The notes under the pieces: model-generated
The model's database searches: none
The model's input: only the letters and a program-made list of their open reading frames with translations
Told to the model about the DNA's origin: nothing
Position numbers and translations under genes: made by a program
Source of the DNA: Distichodus sexfasciatus
Lineage: Eukaryota; Chordata; Actinopteri; Characiformes; Distichodontidae
Assembly: GCA_032718565.1 (NCBI GenBank)
Contig: JAVGVS010000803.1
Coordinates: forward strand, 1 to 64,000
Direction: 5' to 3'
Length of the DNA: 64,000 nucleotides
Part shown: positions 47,418-58,221 of the stretch, piece by piece
Layout: each line of letters opens with the position of its first letter
Position numbering within the stretch: the first letter of the stretch is position 1

Positions 47418-47690
47418 AAGAGGGGGAAAAGAGAGAGGTAGAGAAGATAGACGAGAGCAGAGAGACCAATAGACAAAGAGAGAGAGAGAGAGGAGGAAAA
47501 AGAGACCAAGGAGAGTGAGTGAGAAATACAGAGAAAGAGGAGGAGAGAGAGAGAGAGACTGTGAGTTGTGACTGATAAAGAGAGAGATTCAGAAAGGAGA
47601 GACAGAGAGTGAGATAAAGAGAAAGAAAGAAAGAAAAGAGAGAGAGAAACTATGAGAAAAAGAGAGAGATTTCTTCCTCTCTCTCTCTCT
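46800..47690. repeat. GA-rich block with ~180/95-bp higher-order units
   Basis: The marker GACGAATACGGG (or GATGAATACGGG) occurs at 46898, 47074, 47255 and 47350, preceded by AGAAAGA-AGACGA. The spacing suggests a ~90-bp unit and its doublet. Confidence 0.88.
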
Positions 47691-47761
47691 ATGTTTTAAT
47701 GTTTTAAACTATGAATCCATCATCAGCAGGGCTGCTGTTATTCTAGCCGACACATTCTACC

Positions 47762-47861
47762 ATGCTCACACACACACACACACACACTCTCTCTCTCACA
47801 CACACACACACACGCTCACACACACACACACACACACACACCTCGCTCACACACACACACA

Positions 47862-47900
<39 letters not shown>

Positions 47901-48029
47901 ACACACACACTCTCTCACACACACACATCTTTACACACACGCCACACACGCCACACACACACACACACACAGACACACACACACACTCTCTCACACACAC
48001 ACACACTCACACACACGCCACACACACAC

Positions 48030-48068
<39 letters not shown>

Positions 48069-48295
48069 CACACACAGCACCTCACACACACTCTCTCTCA
48101 CACACACCTCACACACACACACACACACTTCACACTCACACACACACACCCCACACACCTCTCACACACTCACACACACACACACACACCCACACACCTC
48201 TCACACACACACACTCTCTCACACACACACACACCTCACACACTCTCTCACACACACACACTCTTTCTCTCACACACACTATTAATTCTCACACA
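47762..48295. repeat. Long (CA)n-dominated array
   Basis: Almost uninterrupted CA with CTCTCTCACA and CGCCACA interruptions. The His-Thr frame across it is an artefact. Confidence 0.95.
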
Positions 48296-48770
48296 CGCGG
48301 CTTTAATTGCAGTCTCAGGCTCCTGAACATAACAAGCTGGCTGATTGAGAGATTGAGAGTCAGCTTGGGGATATTCGGGTGCGAAAAAGCCAGCGGTAGA
48401 CGGTGTGTGTGTGTGTGTGTGTGTTTTTATTTATTTTATGTCATTGAAACTCTCTTCAACTGGACGGACAATCTCTTCATCATACCTGATGAAATTTCTA
48501 CTAGACGATTTTGCTGTGGTGTGTGAATATGGGATTACATATATGGGAAACTATCCAGGTTCCTTCTTTTAGTGTGTGTGTGTGTTTGTGCAAGAGTGTG
48601 TGTGTGTATAAAGTTACTCGGTGTCAAAAGGCTAAGCAAACGTGTGCACTTACATTTTCATGTTGATGTATGATCCCAGACTTCCTTCCCCGCTGTGTAA
48701 GTCCACTACGCACATTACACACCGCTCCCGTTTTCTCATCACAAAAACACACTCCAAAACGGAGAACCGG
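48296..48770. other. Unique DNA with TG runs
   Basis: TG at 48402-48424 and 48573-48607. No exon. Confidence 0.4.
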
Positions 48771-48772
48771 GG

Positions 48773-49085
48773 CTCGACCGATACTCACTAGGAGTGTAAA
48801 TCACGATACGGTGATGCCGATTTAACGGAAACGTTTTTGACGCCTGTCGATATCCTTAGAGTCTGCTAGCTTATACGATTTCCGCTCGATTCGGTTTAAA
48901 TGGTTTTGAGCGCGTGATTGTAAACCAGCTTTACCGCAGTGCCACTTCCCATGCAGAACAGGTTGAGCGTGCGCACATTTACAGATCGGCGCCATAGAGC
49001 CACCCAGTGCCACCGACGACAGATGCAGGTATTTGAGTCTTTACCGGACCGAAATCTGACCCACACATCGGATCCGTGCCATTTC
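48773..49085. mobile_element. hAT-like scraps
   Basis: GGGGCTCGACCGATACTCAC and CTAGGAGTGTAAATCACGATACGG resemble left ends of two fish hAT families in succession; no right ends found. Confidence 0.35.
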
Positions 49086-49089
49086 TATT

Positions 49090-49545
49090 AAAAACATGAT
49101 TTTCCTTCTTTTTTTCCACTTTTTTTCCAACCAGAGCTTGGCGTCAGGACCGCGTTGTGTTTCTGTCCTGTCCGTTTTGTCTTGTCTTAGTCTATACATA
49201 GTCCTGTCTTGGTTCTTGTTTGTCTGTCAGTCTGTTTAGCTCTCTGTTATTTGTCCCCCCTTTATTTATTATTTATTTATTTATTTATTTATTTGGGTTT
49301 TGTTTGGTTTTGTATCATCTTGTTTCGTTTGTTTGTTTGTTGTTTTTTGTTGTTTGTTTTGGGTTTTTGTTTGTTTGGTTTTTGTTCCTTTTTTTCCTTT
49401 CTTGCTCCTCCCTTTTTTCCCCCTTTCTCTCTTTTCATGTCCCCTACTTCTACGTGATGTTCGCTAGGAGCGGATTGTGCATGTATATTCTAATTGTTGC
49501 GTCGTTTGGGACTGTGCCCAAATGAAACAAATAAAAAACGATGAT
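49090..49545. other. T-rich stretch with (TTTA)n and (TTTG)n
   Basis: (TTTA) at 49261-49293 and TTTG/TTTGTTTG at 49295-49385. It ends with AAACAAATAAAAAACG (49525-49540), a polyadenylation-like word. May be a retroposon tail or low complexity. Confidence 0.45.
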
Positions 49546-49784
49546 GAGTTTTGAGAATTAAACATGGACCCCGGTGGAGTTTGTAGGTGATGATCCTGAG
49601 CAGGATGAGGGGTGTTGATGTCGATGTGGTGTAAAAAGCAGGTTTGTGAGGGTTTTTTGGTGTCTCACCTCCACCTCTCTGCTGCAAAACTCATCAAACC
49701 CAGACAAAAAGCCACAAAAAGAGCTGATTTGACATGAGCATCACAGACACAGTCCAGAACAGATGGCCAGGAACGGCAGTAATG

Positions 49785-50150
49785 ATGGAGGTGTGTGTGT
49801 GTGTGTGTGTGGATTGATATGTTTAAGAAGGCCTTCTGGTAAATGCTCAGAGACTAAGTGTGTGTGAGAGGATGTGAGGACGTGTGTGAGTGAGTTGCTG
49901 TGTGTGTGTGTGTGTGAAATTTCTGTTGCTTGAAGTTGCAGTAAATAAAAAGGGAAATCAGATAGCAGAGAGAGAGAGAGATGGAGGGAGGGAGAGGCGG
50001 GTGAAAGGAGGTGAAATTCGATCGGGTGGGGGCTGAGATTTCCCATCATCCATTGGGGGAGGGGGGGACGTATAGTTCCATGTGTGTATGTGTGTGTGTG
50101 TGTGATTGTGATGTGTGTGTGTGTGTGTGTATGTGTGAATTCTAAGATAA
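49785..50150. repeat. TG and GA microsatellites
   Basis: TG at 49791-49811, 49897-49915, 50083-50105 and 50111-50131; GA at 49967-49980. Confidence 0.88.
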
Positions 50151-50289
50151 GGAAGGAGCACTGTGATAATGGGCAGGTTTGGTTTTATTCTCCTGTCTCA
50201 ATTGCCTCAATTGCCTCTCTCCCTCAGGGTTAACGCAGCTGCATCTGATGCCTTTTACTTTACTGATTATACTGTCATTTACCGGCCTC

Positions 50290-50736
50290 ACGGACCACCA
50301 GACAAATAGAGGGAGGATGGAGATTTAGACAAATACAGAGTAGGGAGAAAAAGACAGAAGGACAAGGTGGAGGGAGGGAGGCAAGGAAGGAAGGAAGGTT
50401 AAAGGAAGGAAGGAGAGAGAGAAATAGAGGGAGGAGGGAGGGAGAAACAGGGAGGGGTGGTGGATAAAAGAGAGATAGAGAAATAGAAATAGAGAGAGGA
50501 AGGAAGAGTAAGAGAGAGAAATAGAGGGATGGACAGAATGGCAAATAGAGGGAGAGAGAGAAATAGAAGGAGGAATAGCAAGAAATTGAATAGAGGGAGG
50601 GAGGGAGGGAGGGAGGGAGGGAGAGAAATAGACAGAAGGAGGTGGAAAGGAGGAGATAGAAGACAGAAACAGCAGAGAGAGAGTGAAAGAATTAGGAGAG
50701 GAACGAGAGACAAACGAGAGAAAAAGAAGGTGGATG

Positions 50737-50778
<42 letters not shown>

Positions 50779-50931
50779 GAGAGAGAGCATGGAAAGAGAG
50801 GGAGAGAGCAGAAGAGAGAGGGAGAAAGAGAGAGAGAAAGCAGAAGAGAGAGAAGGGAGGAGCAGGAGAGAGAGAGAGGCGAGTAGAGAGGGAGAGAGAG
50901 CAGTAGAGAGGGAGAGAGAGAGAGAGAGAGC

Positions 50932-50962
<31 letters not shown>

Positions 50963-51195
50963 CAGGAGAGAGAGAGAGAGAGCAGGAGAGAGAGAGAGGA
51001 GAGAGAGCAGGAGAGAGAGAGAGAGGCAGGAGAGAGAGAGAGAGAGAGAGAGCAGGAGAGAGAGAGAGCGCAGGGTAGAGAGGGGAGAGAGAGTAGTAGA
51101 GAGGGGAGAGAGCAGGAGAGGGAGAGGGAGAGAGAGCAGGAGAGAGAGAGAGCAGGGAGAGAGAGAGAGAGAGCAGGGAGAGAGAGAGAGAGAGC

Positions 51196-51226
<31 letters not shown>

Positions 51227-51318
51227 CAGGGAGAGAGAGAGAGAGAGCAGGAGAGAGAGAGAGAGAGTAGTAGAGAGAGGGGAGAGAGAGAGAGAGAGAG
51301 GGGAGAGGGGAGAGAGGG

Positions 51319-51350
<32 letters not shown>

Positions 51351-51386
51351 TAGTAGAGAGGGAGAGAGAGAGAGAGCAGGAGAGAG

Positions 51387-51422
<36 letters not shown>

Positions 51423-51431
51423 AGGAGAGAG

Positions 51432-51507
<76 letters not shown>

Positions 51508-51616
51508 GCAGTAGAGAGAGAGAGAGTAGGACAGGAGGGGAGAGAGAGAGAGCAGGAGAGAGAGGGAGAGAGAGAGTAGAGCAGGAGAGAGAGAGAGAGA
51601 GAGAGAGAGCAGTAGA

Positions 51617-51647
<31 letters not shown>

Positions 51648-51654
51648 CAGGAGA

Positions 51655-51685
<31 letters not shown>

Positions 51686-51795
51686 TAGTAGAGAGGGAGA
51701 GAGAGCAGAAAGAGAGGGAGAGAGAGAGAGAGAGAGCAGGAGAGAGAGAGAGAGAGAGAGAGAGCAGGAGAGAGAGCAGGAGGGGAGGGAGAGAT
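50290..51795. repeat. GA-rich block, ~1.5 kb
   Basis: Purine-only for long stretches on the + strand: GGAGGGAGG types to 50640, then GAGAGAGAGCAGGAGAGAG units of variable length from 50800. The longest such block in the window. The long Leu-Ser frame on the minus strand is an artefact. Confidence 0.95.
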
Positions 51796-51924
51796 GTGGA
51801 TTCACTTTTCCTGTAATGAGCGTCTGTAATCAGCAGATGAACGTGGTTTTGTGGTTACAGTTTAAACGTAGCTGTACACACTCACACTCGTGCTGTAGGA
51901 GAGATCAGCTCTGAGTGTTGGAGG

Positions 51925-52260
51925 GGGTGGAGTGTGTGTGTGTGAGTGTAGGGGAGGGGTGGGGGTGTGAGGTGTGTGTGTGTGTGAGGAAGAGGTGTGT
52001 GTGTGTGTGTGAGTGTAGGGGGGGAGGGGTGGGTGTGGAGTGTAGGGGGAGGTGTGTGTGGGTGTGTGGGTGTGAGGTAGGGGTGAGGTGTGTGGGTGGA
52101 GGTATGGGTGAGGGTGGGTGTGGGTGTGAGTGTAGGGGTGAGTGTGTGTGTGGGTGTGAGTGTATGGGTGAGTGTGTGTGGGTGTGAGTGTGTGTGTGTG
52201 TGGGTGTGAGTGTAGGGGTGAGTGTGTGTGTGTGTGGGGGTGTGAGTGTGTGTGTGTGTC
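51925..52260. repeat. G/T-rich array (GGGTGTGAGTGTAGG units)
   Basis: Tandem variants of GTGTGGGTGTGAGTGTAGGG. Several GGG/GGGG tracts on the + strand. Confidence 0.9.
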
Positions 52261-52264
52261 ATAA

Positions 52265-52440
52265 TGCTCATGATGCACTGCAGCTTTGATCGCCGCTGCG
52301 CCGCTTCCGCATGCCAATGAGCTCCTAACGGAAAGGGGGCAGGACTTGGGCTGACAACACCGGTCTGACCAATTAGAGCGCGGCAGCCTCACAGCCGACC
52401 AATGAGAGGGCACAATTAAACAGACAAAAAGAGAATTCCT
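52265..52440. promoter_or_regulatory. GC-rich patch with CCAAT boxes
   Basis: Unique sequence holding two CCAAT motifs (GACCAATTAGAG at about 52367, GACCAATGAGAG at about 52398), a CCAATGAG at 52313 and GGAAAGGGGGCAGG at 52330. It lies ~5.8 kb upstream of the FAT3 coding exon. A promoter or first exon is only a suggestion; no TATA box or donor is assigned. Confidence 0.3.
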
Positions 52441-52449
52441 TCAGTTGGG

Positions 52450-52465
52450 CAACACACACACACAG

Positions 52466-52504
<39 letters not shown>

Positions 52505-53250
52505 TACAGTCTCTCTCACACACACACACACACATGCAGTCTCTCTCACACACACACACACACACAGTCTCTCTCTCTCTCACACACACACACACACTGT
52601 CCGTTTATTCATCCCCTTATACGTACAATCTACGCTTCGTATGGTCCACTCCTTCCTCCTTACTTCCCTCCTCTATCTCTCTCTCCCTCTCTTTTCCCTC
52701 TCTTTTTATTCATCCCTTTATGTGACCTACCCTTCCCTCCTTCTCTCTCTCTCCTTTCTCTCTTCTGCTCCTGCCATGGCCCACTCCTTTCTCCCTCTTC
52801 CCTCCCTCCATCTCTCTCTCCTGGTGAGAAGCTGAGTGATGGTTAGGTCTAATCCTGGCAGCTGTTCAGAAAACTGTGTCTTTTATTTCTCTCTCTCTCT
52901 CTCCTTCTCCCTCTCTCCCGTTCTGTCTCTCTCTTACTCACTCACTTTCTCCTTTCTTCTTGGGATCTGTTATTTCGTTAAAGCAGCGCTGCCGTGCTCT
53001 CTGGGGATCAGCAAGCAAGCCGGCCTGTCAGGGTGTGTGTGTGTATGTGTGTGTGTGTGTGTAGATAAGATGAGCTCACTGACTCTCCTAACTGCCGGGG
53101 GTACCGTCCTTTGAGACTCTTTGGACAGAAGTAAGACTGACTCCCTCCCTTCTTTTCCTCCCTCTCTCTCCCTCTCTCCCTCCCCCCATTGCTCTTTCTC
53201 CCTGCATCTCTCCCGCTCTCTCTCTCCGCCACTCAATGGCATCAATAGTT
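52450..53250. repeat. CA then CT-rich block
   Basis: CA/CT runs at 52452-52600, CT-rich DNA at 52640-52830, 52880-52960 and 53135-53230, with a TG run at 53033-53062. Confidence 0.88.
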
Positions 53251-53310
53251 TGAAGGAGAGAAGTAGGTCATCTCACCTCATGAGCAGAGGAGTGTGAGGG
53301 GTAATGGCGC

Positions 53311-53346
<36 letters not shown>

Positions 53347-53347
53347 A

Positions 53348-54064
53348 GATGGGAGAAAACCGTTATTGTGATATTGCGATATTTTTAAGCTATATCACGA
53401 TACACATTATACGTATATCTCGATATATTATCTCTTTCTGGGAGAAAACTACATTTCCCACAATCCCCTGCCTGCGCTGCGAACTCAGAATAATGTCAAG
53501 TAAACAGCTGTATTGTGAGAATAACTCTGGTTGTTATTTATTAAATATGAGTTATATATTATGTAATAAACAGGAAGATTTGACCAAACTGGAGTTTTGT
53601 GAGTGACGGCGTTCCATACCTCGAGCGCCCGCCCACATTGAGTCGGGAGAAAGCAGGCATAGCGCGTTTACATCACGAAGAGTATCATTTATGCGTGTTT
53701 ACACGTTTACTTTCAGTTTTTCTGCACAGAATAACAGAATCAATGCCGCTTTTCTTCGGAACCAAGTCGTTTGCTTCCATTTCCAATTAACGTCTCTGAA
53801 ATCGCGGGATATTCAGCACTCTCTCTTTCTCTGCTTTTTCGCTAACAGGTTAAATCACACAAAATACTTTAGTTGATCAATAACAACCAGCGTTCAACTC
53901 ACAATACAGCTGTTTACTTGATATTATTCCGAGTCGCGGCGCAGGGAATTGTGGGAAATGTGGTTCTCTACCAGAAAGAGAGGATATATCACGATATATA
54001 TTGTGTGTCGTGATATAGCTTAAAAATATTGCAATATAATTTTTAGGCCATAATTCCCATCCCT
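53348..54064. mobile_element. Element with ~190-bp terminal inverted repeats
   Basis: The left arm 53348-53540 (GATATTTTTAAGCTATATCACG, CATTTCCCACAAT, AAACAGCTGTATTGTGAG) is inverted at about 53880-54064, ending CCATCCCTA. The middle (53590-53870) is unique. No transposase is recognised, so it is a long-TIR MITE or deletion derivative. Confidence 0.8.
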
Positions 54065-54119
54065 AGGTGTGTGTGTGTGTGTAAATGTTTAAGGCAAAAT
54101 TGCATAAAAACTGGTCAGT

Positions 54120-54310
54120 TTTGGTCAGCTCTCTCTCTCTCTCTCCTTTTATTCGTCCCCTTATACTGTCTACCCTTCACATGGTCCTTCCTTCTTTTCT
54201 TTCTTCCCTTCTTTCTGTTTTCCTTCATTCCTGCTTTCCTGCCTTCTTTCTTCCGTCTTTCCTCCCATCCTCCCTATCTTCCTTCCTTCCTACAGTCTTT
54301 CTTTCCTTCT

Positions 54311-54357
<47 letters not shown>

Positions 54358-54380
54358 CCTTCCTTCTCTCGCTCCCTGGC
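54120..54380. repeat. CT-rich block
   Basis: Pyrimidine-rich with TTCCTTCC and a (CT) run at 54320-54352. Confidence 0.9.
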
Positions 54381-54384
54381 TTTT

Positions 54385-55488
54385 ATGAGACGTGATAAAA
54401 ACCTAACGTGCTATTTTTCAGTCTGACACAGAGAAGAGTCAAACTGCCAGCTGGAGTTTTATTTTACCAGTCCACTAACGGCTGTTCTCTATTCAAGGAC
54501 GGACACACACACACACGCACACACACACACACACCTCTTCTGTGCTCATACTCTCAGAGAGACGATGGTGTTCTGTCAGCAGGAGGACAGTGATGTGTCT
54601 GGGTGAAGGTTTTGTCTCCGGGTTTTACTGCAGGAGAACTTCACACACACACACACACACACCTGAGTCTCACTCGCGCACAAACAGATATGATGCATTC
54701 CCTTTTTTGTTTTTTTCAGTGAGGGCTTTGAACTCTGTCCTCGCTCTCTCTCTCTCATCCCTTTTTCCTTCAGGGACTTTTCCCCAGGTTGCGTGAGAAT
54801 CACACACATACACTCTGCATCAGTATCGGAGGTGTGTGTGTATGTGTGTGTGTGTGTGTCCATTCATCGGCTCTTGGCTCAGACTGACAGGTAGCTTGAG
54901 GCTAACGCTGCTTGTGGGAATAATTATCCAACAGCAATTAACACCAAGGACTTCCCTCACCACACACACACATTCCCACACACACACACTCACACACGCA
55001 CACTGCTCGTTTAGTATTCTCTCTGTTATGGAAATGACTTTTCTCCCCATCACCTTCTTTTCCAAGGTCTGGAGCATATGGATCTGCTCGATTTAAATCA
55101 CACACACAAACGCACACACACACACACACGGCAAAAACCGCAGTGCAGTGAAGCAGGTTTGAATCACATACACACACACACACACAAAATACAGCTGAAC
55201 GTAGAGCATCCCACCTCTTATGAATGTATGACCATAGGTGAAGTGTAATGTGTGAAAGGAAGATGCACATGCAGGGTGTGTGTGTGTGTGTGTTGACCTT
55301 TTTTGTAAAAGAGAGAGCGAGAGAGAGAAACTTGCTGATCTGTACTTTTGTGAGATTGTGAGTGTGTTTTAAGACATCGGTGGTACTGGTCAGAGCTGTG
55401 TGTGTGTGAGCACAGGGACATGTGTGTCTTGCTGAGTCACACACACAGGCGGACCACTATGGTTCCACAGCATACCGATTCACTACCC

Positions 55489-55490
<2 letters not shown>
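54385..55490. other. Unique DNA with CA/TG runs
   Basis: CA at 54503-54533, 54642-54661, 54958-54992, 55103-55128 and 55168-55184; TG at 54832-54860, 55277-55292 and 55397-55408. No exon recognised. Confidence 0.45.
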
Positions 55491-55528
<38 letters not shown>

Positions 55529-55834
55529 TCGGGAGGAGAAAGAGTGAGGAAAAGTTATAGAGAGAGAGAACAAGAGAGAGAAAGAAGAGAGTGAGAAAAA
55601 TATAGAGAGAAAAAGAGTGAGAAAAACAGTGTGTGTGTGTGTGTGTGTGAGAGAGAAATACAGAAAGAGAAGGAGAAGAAAAGAGAGAGAGAGAGTGTTG
55701 GGGAAGAGAGAAATTGAGGAGTGAGAGAGAGAGAGAGTAATAGATTTGGAAAGAGAGAGAGAGAATGAGAAGAAGAAGAGAAAGAGAAATACTCAGAGAG
55801 GGTAAAAAGAGTCAGGAAAAGTGAGACAATGAAG

Positions 55835-55870
<36 letters not shown>
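55491..55870. repeat. TG then GA-rich block
   Basis: TG at 55491-55504, then a purine-rich + strand to 55869 with a second TG run at 55629-55648. Confidence 0.92.
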
Positions 55871-56077
55871 AGTGGCAGAGTGGTACATGACTGTGGTTTG
55901 GAACGCAGCCTAACCATCACTCAGGATGTGCAGAAAAACATTCAGATCCTGAAACAAGAACACACAAATAACACACACACACACACACCCCACACACACA
56001 CACACCGCATTGAACTGAACTCAGTTTCTTTGGTTAGCATGATTTTTTAAAGATTTCTTTTGTAAACCTGATGGTGT

Positions 56078-56382
56078 GTGTGTGTGTGTTCTTGTACTTG
56101 CTACTTAGTGAGAACCAAAATGAGTTTTTAACCAGCAGAGTGAGGACATTTTTGGGAAGTGAGGACTTTTTTAGTGGTCCTCACTTCTTTAAACCTTTAC
56201 CAAAAAAATACAAGTTAATTTGCAAAACTAAAAGTGTAGAAAGATTAGCTTTTGGTTACTGAGGTTAGGGTTATGTTTAGGGTTAGCTGTAGTATTATTT
56301 AGATACAGTAATATAGTAATAGTATAATATATAAGTCAATGGAGGTCCTCACTACTATATAAGTATATGTGTGTGTGTGTGT
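56078..56382 (+). repeat. TG-flanked repeat D, copy 2
   Basis: Shares over 70 consecutive bases with 39650-39725 and keeps a longer body: GGTCCTCACTTCTTTAAACC, GTTACTGAGGTTAGGG, CAATGGAGGTCCTCACTAC. TG runs bound both sides. Confidence 0.82.
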
Positions 56383-56384
56383 TT

Positions 56385-56815
56385 GACTGGATGTATTTTT
56401 GATTTTCTAATTCTATGTCATTATTTTGTGACTGAATTGCATAACCTCACTGGTTTTTCTCTAGTGTGTAATTGTGTGTGTTCCCGCATATTTGTGTGAA
56501 ACTACGCATGTGTGTGTAACCATATTTCTGTGAGCGTGTGTATTATGTGTGTGTGTGTATGTGTGTGCGTGTGTTTGTCTCCCGCTGGTTTTGCTGTGCT
56601 GTGTAATTGTTAGTCCATATCCTTTTCTCAGTCCCAAAATGTGATGTCATGCAGCCTTTGGGTTGCTTAGTTACTGCTTTGCCACGCCCCCTGTTAAGCA
56701 CCGCCCCTGAAATGTGCCAGGTGTGTGTGTGTGTGTGTGTGTGCTGACCTTTAACTAGTTTAAACAATGTTTCACTAGGAGCATCAGGAATGTCCAACTG
56801 CTCCTCACTTCACTA
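56385..56815. other. Unique DNA with TG runs
   Basis: TG-rich 56460-56575 and a TG run at 56719-56742. No exon recognised. Confidence 0.4.
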
Positions 56816-56829
56816 GCACTTTTCAGTGA

Positions 56830-57320
56830 CAGAGAAAGAAAGGCTTGAGGGAGAGAGAGAGAGAAACCTGCATGAGAGGTAGTGAGGGAGTGAGAGACAA
56901 ATACAAACAGAAGACAGTCAGAGAGAGAGAGAGAAACTTTGGTGAGAAACAAAGAGAAACGTGACAAAGAGAGAAGCTTGGGGCGAGAGAAAGTGAGAAC
57001 GAGACAGAGGAAGAGAGATAGACGTGGGGGGAAAGAAAGTGAAAAAAGAGAGAGAGAGAGTGAGTGATAGATTTAAGGGACAGAGAGAGACACTGATAGA
57101 CAGACAGAGAGAGAGAGAGAGAGACTTGGGGGACAGTGAGAAAAAGGAGGGAGAAAGAGAGAAATTGATAGACTTGACAGAGAGAGAGAAAGAGGGCGTG
57201 AGAGATCGATTTGAGGGAGAGAGAGTGAGGGAAAAAATAGAGATAGGCTTGGGGAGAGAAAGTGAGAAAAAGAGAGAAAAAATAAAGTATAAGAAAGAGA
57301 GAGAGACTCGGGGAACAACA
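56830..57320. repeat. GA-rich block
   Basis: Purine-rich + strand with recurring GAGACTTGGGG and GAAACTTGGTGAG words. Confidence 0.9.
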
Positions 57321-57326
57321 CGACAA

Positions 57327-57889
57327 ATGTGACTCTGCACGGCAAAACCAGTCACTTGTTGCAATGGAGGTTTCCGAGAAAAACGAGCGTTTATGTTGCG
57401 TGAGGTAAAATTTTGGGGTTTTTCTCTTTAGTGTTTTGAAACAGTGGAAGGTCTATACTGTAGTGTTGTGACTTTCTTGAGGTGAGGAATTCAATTCCAG
57501 CAGAATGTTTCTGTTTTGACCGCTCTACTTCAATATTTACGGTAAATCCACTGGTTGACTAGCGTGAAGATATTTCTCCGGAATCCATCTTCGTCTCCCG
57601 AGTTCAGTGAACCTAACGCAGGTAGGCTATCCGTGTGGCTGTGAATGCAGCGTAGGCTACCGTAAATACAAACGTAGCCGCGACCGCACCAAGCGTCTGT
57701 GAGTGCTACGGCGATAGTCAACTTCAAAGGCAGATTTCTCCGTTTTTCACTTGGCGTGACAGGAGAAACGCGACTCCTTTGAATGTTGATATCTCAGTCA
57801 TATGTCATCCCATTCATTCCATATAGGTATCGTTTTGAAGCTTGATTTATGCCCTTTCGTGAAAACATAACTCAATTTTGAAAATTTGA
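57327..57889 (-). mobile_element. TIR family P, copy 3, inverted and end-truncated
   Basis: Begins ATGTGACTCTGCACGGCAAA and runs as the reverse complement of copies 1 and 2 (GTGTTTTGAAACAGTGGAAGG, TATCCGTGTGGCTGTGAATG, TCAGTCATATGTC, GTATCGTTTTGAAG). The far end stops at AAAATTTG, losing the last ~35 bases. It sits inside the GA-rich block just upstream of the FAT3 exon. Confidence 0.82.
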
Positions 57890-58110
57890 GAGAAACAACA
57901 AATGAGAGCGTGTTAGAGAAAGAGAAATAAAGAGAGACTTTGGGGAAGAAGAAAGCGAGAGAAAGAGAAAATAAGACTAAGAGAAGAAGCAAGGGGGAGG
58001 GAGACTTGGAGGACAGTGAGAAAAAGGAGAGAGTGATAGAGAAAGAGAGTGAGAAAAAGAGAAAGGAAAGCTATAGGGCGAGACATAGATTTGAAATGAG
58101 ACAGAAATCA
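57890..58110. repeat. GA-rich block continued
   Basis: Purine-rich DNA resumes after the family P insertion and ends ~80 bp before the FAT3 splice acceptor. Confidence 0.85.
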
Positions 58111-58159
58111 GAACATTTTTGTAATCAATCAGCTTGACTCACTACCAAAAACTTACCTT

Positions 58160-58193
58160 TTCTTTCTTCTTTCCTTCCTCTCTCTGTGTGCAG
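58160..58193 (+). other. Splice acceptor of FAT3 first coding exon
   Basis: A long pyrimidine tract of T and C runs into TGTGTGCAG, with AG at 58192-58193. The exon then starts GATGGG at 58194. It is a strong acceptor and shows that the ATG-bearing exon is not the first exon of the transcript. The 20 in-frame codons upstream of it (58134-58193) are mainly translated polypyrimidine tract. Confidence 0.85.
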
Positions 58194-58194
58194 G

Positions 58195-58221
58195 ATGGGT
58201 TTGGTGATGGGATGGCAGTAG
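58195..58221 (+). promoter_or_regulatory. Eight-codon upstream ORF overlapping the FAT3 start
   Basis: The second base of the exon opens an ATG out of frame with FAT3. It reads eight codons, including a second ATG at 58207, and stops at TAG 58219-58221. This overlaps the first FAT3 ATG (58212) and ends two bases before the next in-frame FAT3 ATG (58224). Both FAT3 ATGs have G at -3 and +4. Any scanning ribosome that has not initiated earlier meets this uORF first. A regulatory role is inferred. Confidence 0.45.

Noticed and set aside
47762..48526. Open frame of 254 residues, His-Thr rich
   Set aside because: Translation of a CA array running into unrelated sequence; no domain.
50399..51805. 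Open frame of 468 residues on the minus strand
   Set aside because: Leu-Ser repeats from a GA-rich satellite that lacks stops by composition.
58134..58211. Upstream 26 codons of the long FAT3 frame as coding
   Set aside because: They cover a polypyrimidine tract and AG acceptor. The signal peptide starts at 58212 or 58224.
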